17,773 nt of DNA from Gammaproteobacteria bacterium (lineage in GTDB: Bacteria > Pseudomonadota > Gammaproteobacteria > Acidiferrobacterales > SZUA-150): the NCBI GenBank assembly GCA_029880755.1, contig JAOUNW010000021.1:1-17773 (forward strand). Direction: 5' to 3'. The notes below the pieces were generated by a model, which was given only the letters and a program-made list of their open reading frames with translations, ran no database searches and was not told where the DNA came from. Below are positions 6,718-14,816 of the stretch, piece after piece. Each line of letters opens with the position of its first letter. Positions within the stretch are counted from its first letter, which is position 1. The translations under genes were made by a program, and so were the position numbers.

Positions 6718-9351
6718 CTAAGTCTTATGCAGCATTTCGACTTTGCTTTTGAACTGAACTTCTAATCCTGCTTTAACCTGTTCATAGATAGGAAGCTCTG
6801 TGCCAGGCGTATCCAACGTAACAACAAGCGCATAAGGAACTTCTAGATTCTTTGCATTTGCCTGCGCCCTGCAGTTAACCACTATTTCCATTTTTGCTCC
6901 CTTAGCAAACACGGTGGCTTGATGCCCTGTTAGTACTTCATGCTGCACTGTCCCATTCATCACCATCTGCCAATCCAACTCCCTTGAAAGCCTGCCTATT
7001 TTTGAAATTTTTTCCTCTTCTTCTGACAGGTCGCCCGTGGCAGGCCGATAATACAAAAATGCTTCTCGATATGCTGAACTACTTGGATTGATAGTCGAGA
7101 ACCAAGCTAGGGTAATAATCAGTCGTCGCTCGACAGTTTGCGCATTCAGCGAATCCGGAAGCGTAAATCTGTATGCGTGGGACTCATCTTGTCTGATATT
7201 TCCGCACTGAATTATTGTAGCCTGATTGTCCCGGCAACCATGGATTCTTTCTTCATCGACATTGCCAAAGCCAAGATATTTGGCAGTGATGGAATTAAAT
7301 ATTCGCGAATTCTTGTCATTTTTTAGGAGATTTTCTAGAAAGGCTATATTCACTGATTGCGATGCCCCGTGACATATCAACGCCTTCAACAAGACACTTT
7401 CATATTCTTTCGGCAATTCTTCACCGTGTGAAGATGAATAAATATCCTGAATTGTTTCGTAAAGAAAACACAGCCTTCTTGAAGCCAGTGCAGCAGAATT
7501 GCTCGTACCAAATGTATAGGCAAACGAATTTAACGCACCAATGGTTCCAGGACTGGCAACTTTCTGTCCAGGCGGAGTATTGAAGGTAAGGATTTCCAAT
7601 ACAGCGGGATCTCCGTCTAGTACGCTTTTCAATCGGTATGTTGCCCGACCCCCTGGTAGTAATACTTCAGGCTTTACCGATCTCTTCTTGCCCCAGGTAA
7701 CGGGATTGATCGTGCTCGGCAGACTACGATTCAGATAGGGATTTATGTGGCCGAGGAAATTATCATCATCGTGCCCATCACTATGGTAGGCGGCGACAGT
7801 TAACGCGTTGATAGACTCGGCTGGAGAAAGCAGACGTCGTGTATGAAGGTATTGAGAAATGCCTTCTAAAATACGTTTCTCTTTTTCCTCCGACGAAAGG
7901 TCGCTGAATTCCTTGTTGGTGATCCCAAGTTCAATATCGTCTAAATGATTTCCTGCACTAATGACAAAAAGTACGCCATATTTCGTCGATAGATAGTCGA
8001 TTAACTTTGCCCACGGACTCATCATTTGATCGAAAAGCCTGTTCGGATCCGCGACCGATAAGTTGATTACCTTAACGCTGGGTGCGACCGGTGGTTCCTG
8101 TCCATCGCCTTCAAATATTCTTCTAACAGATCGGTGTACAAGATCTAGAGGTAACTCTCCTTCAGGGACTCGCTCGCGCCTCTTTCCATAAAAATCCTCA
8201 GGACCGGGTTTTAGAATTGGGCGACAGTACAGTTTGTTCTGGATTGGCAGCTCATCATCATTCATATCCCCTCGGATGATCAGAGATGCCATGCTAGTAC
8301 CATGCTGCTGATCCGATGGACTATAATCGTCTGACCAACCATCCGGATCATCCACGATCAAATAGTCCGATATCCACTCGTGATTTTCCAATGGGAGACC
8401 ATCCAGCAAGGCGACAACGGGAAACTCAATTACGCTTTCTATTCCTTTACTAGGTATTTCTCGAGCCTGATGTTCGGATTGGTCATTCTCCACCGTGAAT
8501 ATCGGTGCCATACACTGCCCAGACGGCCTGAAAAACATCACATCGTCGCACCTAAGTAATTCAATCTCTTTTTTATTATCGCTGAGAAGATCACCAATAG
8601 ATGCAATAGGGATATCTGCAAGTATCGAGTGGTAATTGATTTCATGAATTACACTCGTTTTAATTATTCTGCCACCAAGCACATTGAGAAGTGTCGCTAA
8701 CCTCTCTTCCTTACTCGTTCTTAATTCAGTATATTTCCGGTACCACAACTCAATCTCAACTGGTGCGCTGTCCTGTCCTTCTTTGACTCGTCGGCTCCAG
8801 TCTTCAATAATTCCGGTTTCTCTAAGCCTATCTTCAGTATCCCAGTAACGGATTGTTTTCAGGTGTTCAAACAGATTCCTCAGTGGCGCCAAGCCACGAG
8901 GAAACTTGTAGCTCCTTTGTTTTACATAGGAATTCCAGTAAGTCAGTAATTTATTCAGCGCCTCTTGATTCGCGTTTGTTAAATATACATACCCTTTTAA
9001 CTTATCCGCCGCCTTGCTACCCGTCTTGTCGACGATATAAAAATCATCGTCAGGATCGACATCACCGAATATTGCTTCTTGAATAAATTCAAGTCCGGGA
9101 ATCTTTCTAGCAACTCTGTAGAATCCATCTACTGAGCCAACAGTCTCTAATACCAGTGTACGCTCCGGTGAAAAACCGGCGGGATCTTCGCTGAGAATCC
9201 CATTTTTGAAGCCGTTGGCTATCAGCTGAAAACTGGAATTTAATCTTATGCCTTGCCGGGCTCGGCCGGGCATTTTTGTTTCTTGACGAAAAGGTTTAAC
9301 TTTCTTTCTTGCTAAAACATCTGGTTTGGGAAATATGAGGATCGGTTTCAA
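6718..9351 (-). CDS. ietS: IetS-like subtilisin-family (S8) serine protease
   Basis: This 877-residue cytoplasmic protein (no signal peptide) carries a full S8 catalytic set: Asp317 in VVALLDGLP, His350 in QQHGTSMAS, oxyanion Asn468 in VISAGNH and Ser617 in FGTSNSAA. About 300 N-terminal residues precede the protease, and about 250 mostly beta residues follow it. The size, the missing signal peptide and the AAA+ ATPase gene 49 bases upstream match IetAS. That pair is known as a toxin-antitoxin-like plasmid stability locus of Agrobacterium pTiC58 and as an anti-phage system; here the role is inferred. The start is a TTG at 9351, supported by GGAGAAG at 9359-9365. The next in-frame start, an ATG 26 codons later, would remove the conserved-looking LIFPKPDVL segment. 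All catalytic residues are intact, so the protease should be active when released or activated. Confidence 0.85.
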   Translation of the reverse strand: MKPILIFPKPDVLARKKVKPFRQETKMPGRARQGIRLNSSFQLIANGFKNGILSEDPAGFSPERTLVLETVGSVDGFYRVARKIPGLEFIQEAIFGDVDPDDDFYIVDKTGSKAADKLKGYVYLTNANQEALNKLLTYWNSYVKQRSYKFPRGLAPLRNLFEHLKTIRYWDTEDRLRETGIIEDWSRRVKEGQDSAPVEIELWYRKYTELRTSKEERLATLLNVLGGRIIKTSVIHEINYHSILADIPIASIGDLLSDNKKEIELLRCDDVMFFRPSGQCMAPIFTVENDQSEHQAREIPSKGIESVIEFPVVALLDGLPLENHEWISDYLIVDDPDGWSDDYSPSDQQHGTSMASLIIRGDMNDDELPIQNKLYCRPILKPGPEDFYGKRRERVPEGELPLDLVHRSVRRIFEGDGQEPPVAPSVKVINLSVADPNRLFDQMMSPWAKLIDYLSTKYGVLFVISAGNHLDDIELGITNKEFSDLSSEEKEKRILEGISQYLHTRRLLSPAESINALTVAAYHSDGHDDDNFLGHINPYLNRSLPSTINPVTWGKKRSVKPEVLLPGGRATYRLKSVLDGDPAVLEILTFNTPPGQKVASPGTIGALNSFAYTFGTSNSAALASRRLCFLYETIQDIYSSSHGEELPKEYESVLLKALICHGASQSVNIAFLENLLKNDKNSRIFNSITAKYLGFGNVDEERIHGCRDNQATIIQCGNIRQDESHAYRFTLPDSLNAQTVERRLIITLAWFSTINPSSSAYREAFLYYRPATGDLSEEEEKISKIGRLSRELDWQMVMNGTVQHEVLTGHQATVFAKGAKMEIVVNCRAQANAKNLEVPYALVVTLDTPGTELPIYEQVKAGLEVQFKSKVEMLHKT

Positions 9352-9358
9352 AAGATAT

Positions 9359-9365
9359 CTTCTCC
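9359..9365 (-). promoter_or_regulatory. ribosome binding site supporting the TTG start of ietS
   Basis: GGAGAAG on the minus strand lies 7 bases upstream of the TTG at 9351. No ATG or GTG in the same frame lies between it and the ietA stop codon. A TTG start would lower protease synthesis relative to the ATPase. Confidence 0.55.
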
Positions 9366-9400
9366 AGAATCATTCCATGATAGGGAAGATAGAAATTATC

Positions 9401-10360
9401 TTACCCCTTTTGAATACACTTTATTCTACTGCTAATAATGTTCTTTATTTTTGCTTGCGGTAGGCCAAGCACATAGCGACGCTGAACATCGAGGGCAAAA
9501 TCTTCTATCTCACCAAAACTCAATCCTTTCAGTTTCTCTGACAAGGTCTTGTTAGTTATACCAAAGTCATGACCTACTTTGTTCTGAAAACTGCTCAACC
9601 ATTCTTCCACCAAGCTGCGAGTTGGTTTAGGTAAATTTATTTTTGTATCAAAACGACGCCATGCAGCGTTGTCGAGCATTTCAGGATGATTGGTTGCGGC
9701 AATCACCGTAACATGACTTGGCATCAGATCGATTTGCATCAAAAGCGCATTTACCACGCGCTTAATTTCACCGACTTCGTTTGGATCGGCTCGTTCCTTG
9801 CCTAGAGCATCGAACTCATCAAAAAAGAGGGCACAGCGCTGCGACTTAACCTGATCCAGCATTCGGTCAAGCTGCTTTGCCGTTTCCCCGAGATAGCTTC
9901 CGATAATGCCTTCATATTTAACAACATATAAAGGAACCATTAGCGCGTTAGCGAAGGCCTCCGCTAGACTGGTTTTTCCGTTTCCTGGAGGTCCTGAAAG
10001 AAGTATCCGATGACGTGGTTCTAAATTATGCGATCTCAGCAGATCTCTGCGATGATGTTCCTCTATAATTTCATCACAAGTCGCACGCACATTTTTAGGC
10101 AGTATAAGGTCTTCCAGCTTCTTTTTCGGATGAACAATGTAATAGGAGTTGCGTAACCCAGGATCAGTCGACTCTGATATCTGGCCAGAAGCCTTTTGAG
10201 TAATCGATGTTTTTAGAAGTTCCGTTAAACGCTCGGCTAGAGCAAAATGCTTCATCGACCGCTCTTCTGCGGCAATCGCCTCAACGGTCTTACGGAACAG
10301 CTTTTCGTCTCCTTCGATACCATTCCGCACCAAATTGATAATCAGGTCTGCTCTAGCCAT
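9401..10360 (-). CDS. ietA: IetA-like AAA+ ATPase
   Basis: This 319-residue AAA+ ATPase has Walker A GPPGNGKTS (123-131, Lys129), Walker B ALFFDEFDAL (177-186, Asp181/Glu182), a sensor-1 Asn in IAATNH (Asn224), and arginine-finger residues in AAWRRFD (Arg235/236). The pore-loop-like stretch VKYEGIIGSYLGET (147-160) resembles FtsH/spastin-type AAA proteins. A helical N-terminal region (1-75) precedes the ATPase. It is the first gene of a two-gene unit with the subtilase at 6718-9351, the order expected for IetAS, where the ATPase partners the protease. The ATG at 10358-10360 has AAGG about 10 bases upstream. Its promoter lies in the 145-base divergent region shared with the XRE regulator. Confidence 0.88.
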   Translation of the reverse strand: MARADLIINLVRNGIEGDEKLFRKTVEAIAAEERSMKHFALAERLTELLKTSITQKASGQISESTDPGLRNSYYIVHPKKKLEDLILPKNVRATCDEIIEEHHRRDLLRSHNLEPRHRILLSGPPGNGKTSLAEAFANALMVPLYVVKYEGIIGSYLGETAKQLDRMLDQVKSQRCALFFDEFDALGKERADPNEVGEIKRVVNALLMQIDLMPSHVTVIAATNHPEMLDNAAWRRFDTKINLPKPTRSLVEEWLSSFQNKVGHDFGITNKTLSEKLKGLSFGEIEDFALDVQRRYVLGLPQAKIKNIISSRIKCIQKG

Positions 10361-10395
10361 TTTCGATGCCTTGAATCCTTTTATAAATACTAGTA

Positions 10396-10423
10396 TGCAA
10401 TCCTTGATTTGATAGGTATTGCA
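10396..10423. repeat. inverted repeat in the ietA/XRE divergent region
   Basis: TGCAAT (10396-10401) and ATTGCA (10418-10423) are inverted around 16 bases, upstream of ietA. The arms share TGCA with the ATGCAT motifs at 10444-10458. It could be a second regulator-binding site; short arms make chance possible. Confidence 0.3.
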
Positions 10424-10443
10424 CTACCAATTTCTCATAAATT

Positions 10444-10458
10444 ATGCATAATATGCAT
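10444..10458. promoter_or_regulatory. candidate operator: paired ATGCAT motif
   Basis: Two palindromic ATGCAT hexamers (10444-10449 and 10453-10458) separated by 3 bases sit in the AT-rich divergent region between ietA and the HTH gene. The 9-base repeat interval is close to one helical turn, as in many XRE-type operators. A close copy lies inside the HTH gene at 10653-10667. Binding by the adjacent regulator is inferred. Confidence 0.45.
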
Positions 10459-10505
10459 TATTTATTCAACCCGAATTGAAACCAACCCTAGCGCCAATAA
10501 TCACT

Positions 10506-10808
10506 ATGTCTATAGACACACCGAACATTATACGTCGGGCACGATCGAAATTATCCCTTAACCAGAAGGATTTCGCAAGCCATTTAGGTAAAACTCAGGG
10601 CGTAATTTCTCGCTACGAAAACGGTCAGGTAAAACCGCCTACCGATGTAGTTATGCATTGTATGCATATTTTGAATGAAGACCCGCTTTCAGCGGATATT
10701 GAGACAGTCGTAGCAAAAGTGCGTTTGCTGGACCATGAGCAGCACAATGGAATTAGGAAGGCACTTAATCTATTGCTCGACCTCTATATTGAAAAACCTA
10801 GCTCGTAA
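10506..10808 (+). CDS. XRE-family HTH transcriptional regulator
   Basis: This protein of about 100 residues has a Cro/CI-type helix-turn-helix at about 19-40 (NQKDFASHLGKTQGVISRYE) and the typical NGQVKPP continuation, followed by a short helical C-terminus (IRKALNLLLDLYIEKP) that may dimerise. It is transcribed away from ietA, with 145 bases between the starts, so it probably represses itself and perhaps the IetAS pair. The start is uncertain: the open frame begins at TTG 10476, and neither that nor the ATG at 10506 has a ribosome site. The ATG is chosen because the HTH fold begins directly after it. A leaderless mRNA is possible. The 3' end is 21 bases from the stop codon of the convergent tyrosine recombinase gene, close to the presumed edge of the mobile element. 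Confidence 0.8.
   Translation: MSIDTPNIIRRARSKLSLNQKDFASHLGKTQGVISRYENGQVKPPTDVVMHCMHILNEDPLSADIETVVAKVRLLDHEQHNGIRKALNLLLDLYIEKPSS
10653..10667. promoter_or_regulatory. intragenic copy of the paired ATGCAT motif
   Basis: ATGCAT at 10653-10658 and 10662-10667 repeats the arrangement at 10444-10458 with the same 3-base spacing, and flanking TT and TTT also agree. It encodes Met-His-Cys-Met-His of the HTH protein. It may be a second operator for looping or roadblock, or a coding coincidence, since Met-His can easily produce ATGCAT. Confidence 0.3.
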
Positions 10809-10829
10809 GCCAGAGTCCCTAAAGTAAAC

Positions 10830-11780
10830 TTACGTCGCCGGATGCGTCGCCGCATGCACCGCTTTCAGCTTCTTGATAGAGACTCGGGTATATATCTCGG
10901 TAGTATTTAAATTGGCGTGGCCCAGCATCATCTGGATGTATCGAATATCGGCCCCGTTTTCCAGCATATGGGTGGCCATCGCATGCCGGAATAAATGGCA
11001 GGCCCCGGGTTTGTCGATACCGACCGCATCCAGGTATTTCTTAATTAAATCGGTAATGCGGTTTTTCACAAACGGCTCTCCGTAGTCCGTCAGAAATAGA
11101 AAGCCAGGGTCGTCCCCGACCATCAGGCTCGGCCTCACTTCGTTCAGGTACTTGCGGATCCAGGCGCAGGCCCGGTCCCCGACTGGGATTACCCGGTCCC
11201 GCTGGCCTTTACCTTCAAACACTACCAGCGTACCCCGAACGAGATCGATGTCGTGCAGCTTGATGGCGGCCAGTTCTTTGCGTCGTATTCCGGTTGAATA
11301 AAACGTCTCAATCATGGCTCGGTCACGGATTCCAATGTCGCCATAGACCTGGGTGTGCTGAAGTATTGATTCGATCTCTTCGTACGTCAGGATGTACTTC
11401 GGCAGGTGTTTCGGCACCTTAGGCAATTCAAACTCCGAAGCCGGGTTAAACAGGATGTGGTTTTCCTTCGCAAGCCATTTAAAAAATGCCTTGAGTGGTG
11501 CCAGGTGACTATGCTGTGTGCTGAAACTGAGCGGTTCACCATCGGGCTTACGATAGTAATAGAGATATTTGCGATAGCGTTCCAGTACGGCGCTGGTGAT
11601 GTCGTGCGGTCGATCCAAGCCACGTGGATCACACCAGCGAATAAATTTGCAAATCGAGTACTCGCGCTTGCGACGGGTGTCGCTGCTGTAGTTCATTGCC
11701 GCTGACCACTCGAGGAATTGTTTCAGATACGGCGTGATGCCACTGTGGGCGACTGGTTCGATTTGATTGCTGAAAGTCAT
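10830..11780 (-). CDS. XerC-like tyrosine recombinase
   Basis: This 316-residue enzyme has the two domains of a phage-integrase-family recombinase. An N-terminal SAM-like DNA-binding domain spans about 14-110. The catalytic domain is complete: Arg166 (STGIRRKEL), Lys191 (EGKGQRDR), His262 and Arg265 (HLFRHAMATH), His288 (LGHANL) and nucleophile Tyr297 (TEIYTRV). It should break and rejoin DNA at specific sites. Its ATG overlaps the TGA of the upstream ATPase gene as ATGA, with a GAGGGTG ribosome site inside that gene, so the two are translationally coupled. It is the last gene of the operon running from the IstA-like transposase. Possible jobs are resolving cointegrates left by the transposase or excising and integrating the element; the data do not separate these. 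Confidence 0.92.
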   Translation of the reverse strand: MTFSNQIEPVAHSGITPYLKQFLEWSAAMNYSSDTRRKREYSICKFIRWCDPRGLDRPHDITSAVLERYRKYLYYYRKPDGEPLSFSTQHSHLAPLKAFFKWLAKENHILFNPASEFELPKVPKHLPKYILTYEEIESILQHTQVYGDIGIRDRAMIETFYSTGIRRKELAAIKLHDIDLVRGTLVVFEGKGQRDRVIPVGDRACAWIRKYLNEVRPSLMVGDDPGFLFLTDYGEPFVKNRITDLIKKYLDAVGIDKPGACHLFRHAMATHMLENGADIRYIQMMLGHANLNTTEIYTRVSIKKLKAVHAATHPAT

Positions 11781-13702
11781 GTCGCGGCACCCTCGCTACG
11801 ACGGTTCGTTACGGTATGATTCTCGTTCTTTTGAGCTGGATAGGCGTTTGGCTCTTTCAAGATATCTAAACACGGTTCCAGCCTACCCAGCCGGGGAAAA
11901 CTTGCTGTGGGACGTGGTGAACCAGGCACCGCACTTACCCCGTCAATGGGCCGATTTAAACCCGACACCTTGGCATTCTGCCCCGAACACTTTTCATCGC
12001 AGCGGTGGGTTTTTAGCGTATCGATGTCGGTCAATCCCATCAGGAACGGCTGCCCATCTTGGCCCTCGCTACGATAGAGCAATTCGTACACGCGTCGTTG
12101 ACCGCGGCCACCGCGGTGGATGAGCAGATATTCCTGTCGCTCCAGGCGCTGCAGGTGTACGGTCAGCTGAGTGTGACCCCAGCCGGTATGCTCACGGATC
12201 TCACGCCTGCCGAAGCGATACCGATTGCGAGGCAAGTCCAACACCTCGCATTGGTCGCTGACCATTTCATCAATTAACATTAGCAGCCTCCGAGTCTGTG
12301 GCGGCAAATCGTCGAGTGAGCGGCCAAGTACGTCGTGGGCAATGCGGTTGGCCAATTCAATGTCGTCGACGGTGACCTCAATGTATTCGATTGGCTTGCC
12401 TTTGAAATACGTCTTGTGAATCTCCCGCTGGTACTGATGCAACAAAGCAATGCTGCGGATCAGGGTCAGGTATTTCTTGTGATCGCGCCGCGTACGGGTC
12501 TTGTCATCCAGAAAGGTCAGTTGCTCGGCAAAAGGATTGACCACTTTCAGAGGTCGCAACAATCGTTGCGCGTTGCGATGTACTCGCAAAACGGCATCGC
12601 GCGCCTGGGCGGCCAACATGCCGTCGAGCGTTTCCTCAAAGCGCTGGTAGTCGTGGATCGCCCGGGTCTGTTTGCGGTCTTCGTCGACCGTTAACACCAG
12701 ACACCGATTCAACAACTCCTCATCGATATCAATTGCCGTGGTGGTGCTAAAGATCATCACCGGCCCTTCGACATTGTACTCGTGCGTGACGTGCCGACCG
12801 CTGTGCGGGTCCTTACCGGTCGAGGCGATGGTCAATCGGCCGTCACTTTGTAGCAACTTCAGCGCATAGGCTGCCTTAGCCGCACCTTCTTCTTCATTAA
12901 TGGCCAGAATCTTGTGTTTTAGATCCAAGTTACCCATGTAAAACAGGGATTGTCCGGTCATGGCCGAGTATTGCGCCCGGTCCTCCTCCGGAATGAACGA
13001 CAACACCGCGTCCATCAGCGCGCTCTTGCCCGCAGCACTGGTGCTTTGCACCATGACCGCGAGAGGCTTTTCCAGCTTACGAGACAGGGCCGCCAGGTAA
13101 CCGACGAGCTTGTTGGTGTTCTCGCCAACAACACCACAAGTCTGGTAGTCCTCCAGGATCCGGTCAATCAACCGCGGCGATTGCAGTAAGGCCATGGCCT
13201 CCTTCTCATCTTTCTCGGACAACTCGACTTTCTTAGGTGCAGGCATCAAGGTTTGCTGAATGTGCTGATCCTGCAGTACCTCGAGTTTTAATAAGACTTT
13301 CCCGAGGTCGCGCTTGAGGATACCGAGGTCAACATTGAGTTCGGAAGCCGCTAGCTGAATAAATGCACCGCGGTGCTTGGCGCTGTATAAATCGAAGGTA
13401 TCAATGTGTATCGACGTTCCTCGATTGACCAACAGGTTCACGCGCAGGGTTTCATAGCTTAAGTTTTTCTCGAGCCCGCGAACGCGGTAACGGCGATCAT
13501 CCATCGACATCACGATCTCGTTTTCCTTGATCTCGGTAGAAGGTTCAACCGGCAGCGGCGGAATGATCTCTGCCGGCAATGGCATTGCTTCCGGCATCAC
13601 GGATTCATCGGCCACTTTGGATTCTGTTTCCGCCTCATGACTCGGACTCGCTACTGGAGCCGCGTCAGTGTGTTCGGTCCTAACCCCCCTCCGTGTCGAC
13701 AT
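11777..13702 (-). CDS. P-loop ATPase/helicase-like protein with C-terminal winged helix
   Basis: This 641-residue protein begins with about 60 disordered Pro/Glu-rich residues. A helical region (about 70-210) precedes an ATPase core with Walker A QSTSAAGKSALM (219-230, Lys226), a Walker-B-like strand KILAINEEEGA (264-274) and a possible arginine finger in ELLNRCLVL (329-337). A winged-helix-like segment follows (about 495-540, RFGRREIREHTGWGHTQLTV), and the last ~100 residues are disordered. The organisation recalls replicative helicase/loader proteins of mobile elements. It sits directly after a primase-like gene, so a role in element replication is inferred; strand unwinding cannot be shown from sequence. 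The ATG at 13702 is chosen; the frame extends one codon further to a TTG. It overlaps the primase gene by 23 bases. Confidence 0.72.
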   Translation of the reverse strand: MSTRRGVRTEHTDAAPVASPSHEAETESKVADESVMPEAMPLPAEIIPPLPVEPSTEIKENEIVMSMDDRRYRVRGLEKNLSYETLRVNLLVNRGTSIHIDTFDLYSAKHRGAFIQLAASELNVDLGILKRDLGKVLLKLEVLQDQHIQQTLMPAPKKVELSEKDEKEAMALLQSPRLIDRILEDYQTCGVVGENTNKLVGYLAALSRKLEKPLAVMVQSTSAAGKSALMDAVLSFIPEEDRAQYSAMTGQSLFYMGNLDLKHKILAINEEEGAAKAAYALKLLQSDGRLTIASTGKDPHSGRHVTHEYNVEGPVMIFSTTTAIDIDEELLNRCLVLTVDEDRKQTRAIHDYQRFEETLDGMLAAQARDAVLRVHRNAQRLLRPLKVVNPFAEQLTFLDDKTRTRRDHKKYLTLIRSIALLHQYQREIHKTYFKGKPIEYIEVTVDDIELANRIAHDVLGRSLDDLPPQTRRLLMLIDEMVSDQCEVLDLPRNRYRFGRREIREHTGWGHTQLTVHLQRLERQEYLLIHRGGRGQRRVYELLYRSEGQDGQPFLMGLTDIDTLKTHRCDEKCSGQNAKVSGLNRPIDGVSAVPGSPRPTASFPRLGRLEPCLDILKEPNAYPAQKNENHTVTNRRSEGAAT

Positions 13703-14813
13703 CAAGGCCTGTACCCGTCTCGCGCAGCGGCGCGTTGCCCTTGCCCAACCAGGCCGCTTGGCGAATCAGTCGACCGAGGTGTTTGTGCGGCGGTTTGGCC
13801 TGGACGGCAAAGGCGTTGGCATCCAGGCCACGCGGGAACTCGATTCGATAGGCGTCGATACCCCGCGCAACCAAATGCTCGGCAAGCTGCCTGGCCTCGG
13901 TATCCGCCTCAGGCGTGGCGGTAAAGGCAATGGATACCCGTTTCACACCATACTGCACGTACGTGGAGACATGGGTCTCATCGATGGCGTTGAATCCATA
14001 ACCACCGGTGACGTTACGGTACCCCGCGCACCAGAAGGTCAGCGCATCGATCAGGGATTGGCAGACAATCAACTCATCGCTCGTCTTGATCGCCTCGAGA
14101 TTGAATAGTCCCGTCGGCGGATGCGGCAACTGACAATGCAGCGATGTACCGGGTCGGAGCTTACCGGCAATTTTGCGGCCATAGACGTGCTCGATCCTGC
14201 CCTGGTTTACGGTCGGGATCACTAGCGATCCGCGAAAATGCTCATGACCGTTCGAGCGCAAGATACCGATGCGCTGCAACCGCCCGCGCATGGCTGCGCC
14301 CGCCTTACGGTTCTTCGCTGGCAGCCGGTAACCCAAGGTCCGGTTACTGAACCCGAGCTTAAAATGCGCGATACAATCCGGATGATCCAGACGGCGCTCC
14401 CGCAGGTACGCCAGGGCCGCCGGCGATTGCTTTAGGGTCTCGTGGTAATACCCAATCACCTGCTGAAGCACGGTCTGGTCGTCATCGCCGAGCGCAAACG
14501 GTGCGGTCAGAGATCGTACGGTCGTCGCGCCGCCGCCCTCGACCGGCCGCATCGCCGATAACGGTGCCTCGCTGCACAACAACTCCTGGGCATGCGTCAT
14601 CGACACATGCTTGATCCGCGCTACCCAGTCAACGAGCGAGCCACCGATCTGGCACTCGCCGTCGCACTGCCAGTGATTCTTTTCAGGATCGACCAACAGT
14701 GAACGACCGGTATCCTCGTGAAAGGGGCATGCTCCCGTCCAGGCGGTACCGTCGCGGCGAAGCTCCACGCCAGCGGCCTCGACCCACTGCAACAACGAAT
14801 GCTTCGTGTCCAT
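13680..14813 (-). CDS. CHC2 zinc-finger primase-like protein with degenerate TOPRIM site
   Basis: This 377-residue protein starts with a DnaG-type zinc finger: Cys29, His32, Cys50 and Cys54 in ACPFH and CDGEC contexts. A primase-core-like region follows, with AYLRERRLDHPDCIAHFKLGF (135-155) and the RGSLVIPTVNQGRIEHVYGRK segment (194-214) usual in phage and plasmid primases. The TOPRIM region (about 246-335) is recognisable from IVCQSLIDALTFWCAGYRNV and RGLDANAF, but the metal-binding residues look altered: the usual Glu before the DAL helix is Gln252, and the DxD is replaced by FTATPEAD (Thr298, Thr300). Primer synthesis may be lost or the protein may only bind DNA. The ATG has a perfect AAGGAG site 6 bases upstream, inside the end of the IstB-like gene. 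It precedes the ATPase gene as in primase-helicase modules. Confidence 0.78.
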   Translation of the reverse strand: MDTKHSLLQWVEAAGVELRRDGTAWTGACPFHEDTGRSLLVDPEKNHWQCDGECQIGGSLVDWVARIKHVSMTHAQELLCSEAPLSAMRPVEGGGATTVRSLTAPFALGDDDQTVLQQVIGYYHETLKQSPAALAYLRERRLDHPDCIAHFKLGFSNRTLGYRLPAKNRKAGAAMRGRLQRIGILRSNGHEHFRGSLVIPTVNQGRIEHVYGRKIAGKLRPGTSLHCQLPHPPTGLFNLEAIKTSDELIVCQSLIDALTFWCAGYRNVTGGYGFNAIDETHVSTYVQYGVKRVSIAFTATPEADTEARQLAEHLVARGIDAYRIEFPRGLDANAFAVQAKPPHKHLGRLIRQAAWLGKGNAPLRETGTGLDVDTEGG

Positions 14814-14816
14814 GGT

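Noticed and set aside
10380..10420. Sigma-70 promoter for ietA
   Set aside because: TTGCAT and TATAAA-like words occur on the minus strand but their spacing is wrong; no pair at 16-18 bases was found.
11767..14108. Several plus-strand frames over the ATPase and primase genes
   Set aside because: They are shadows of GC-rich minus-strand genes that carry Walker and zinc-finger motifs.
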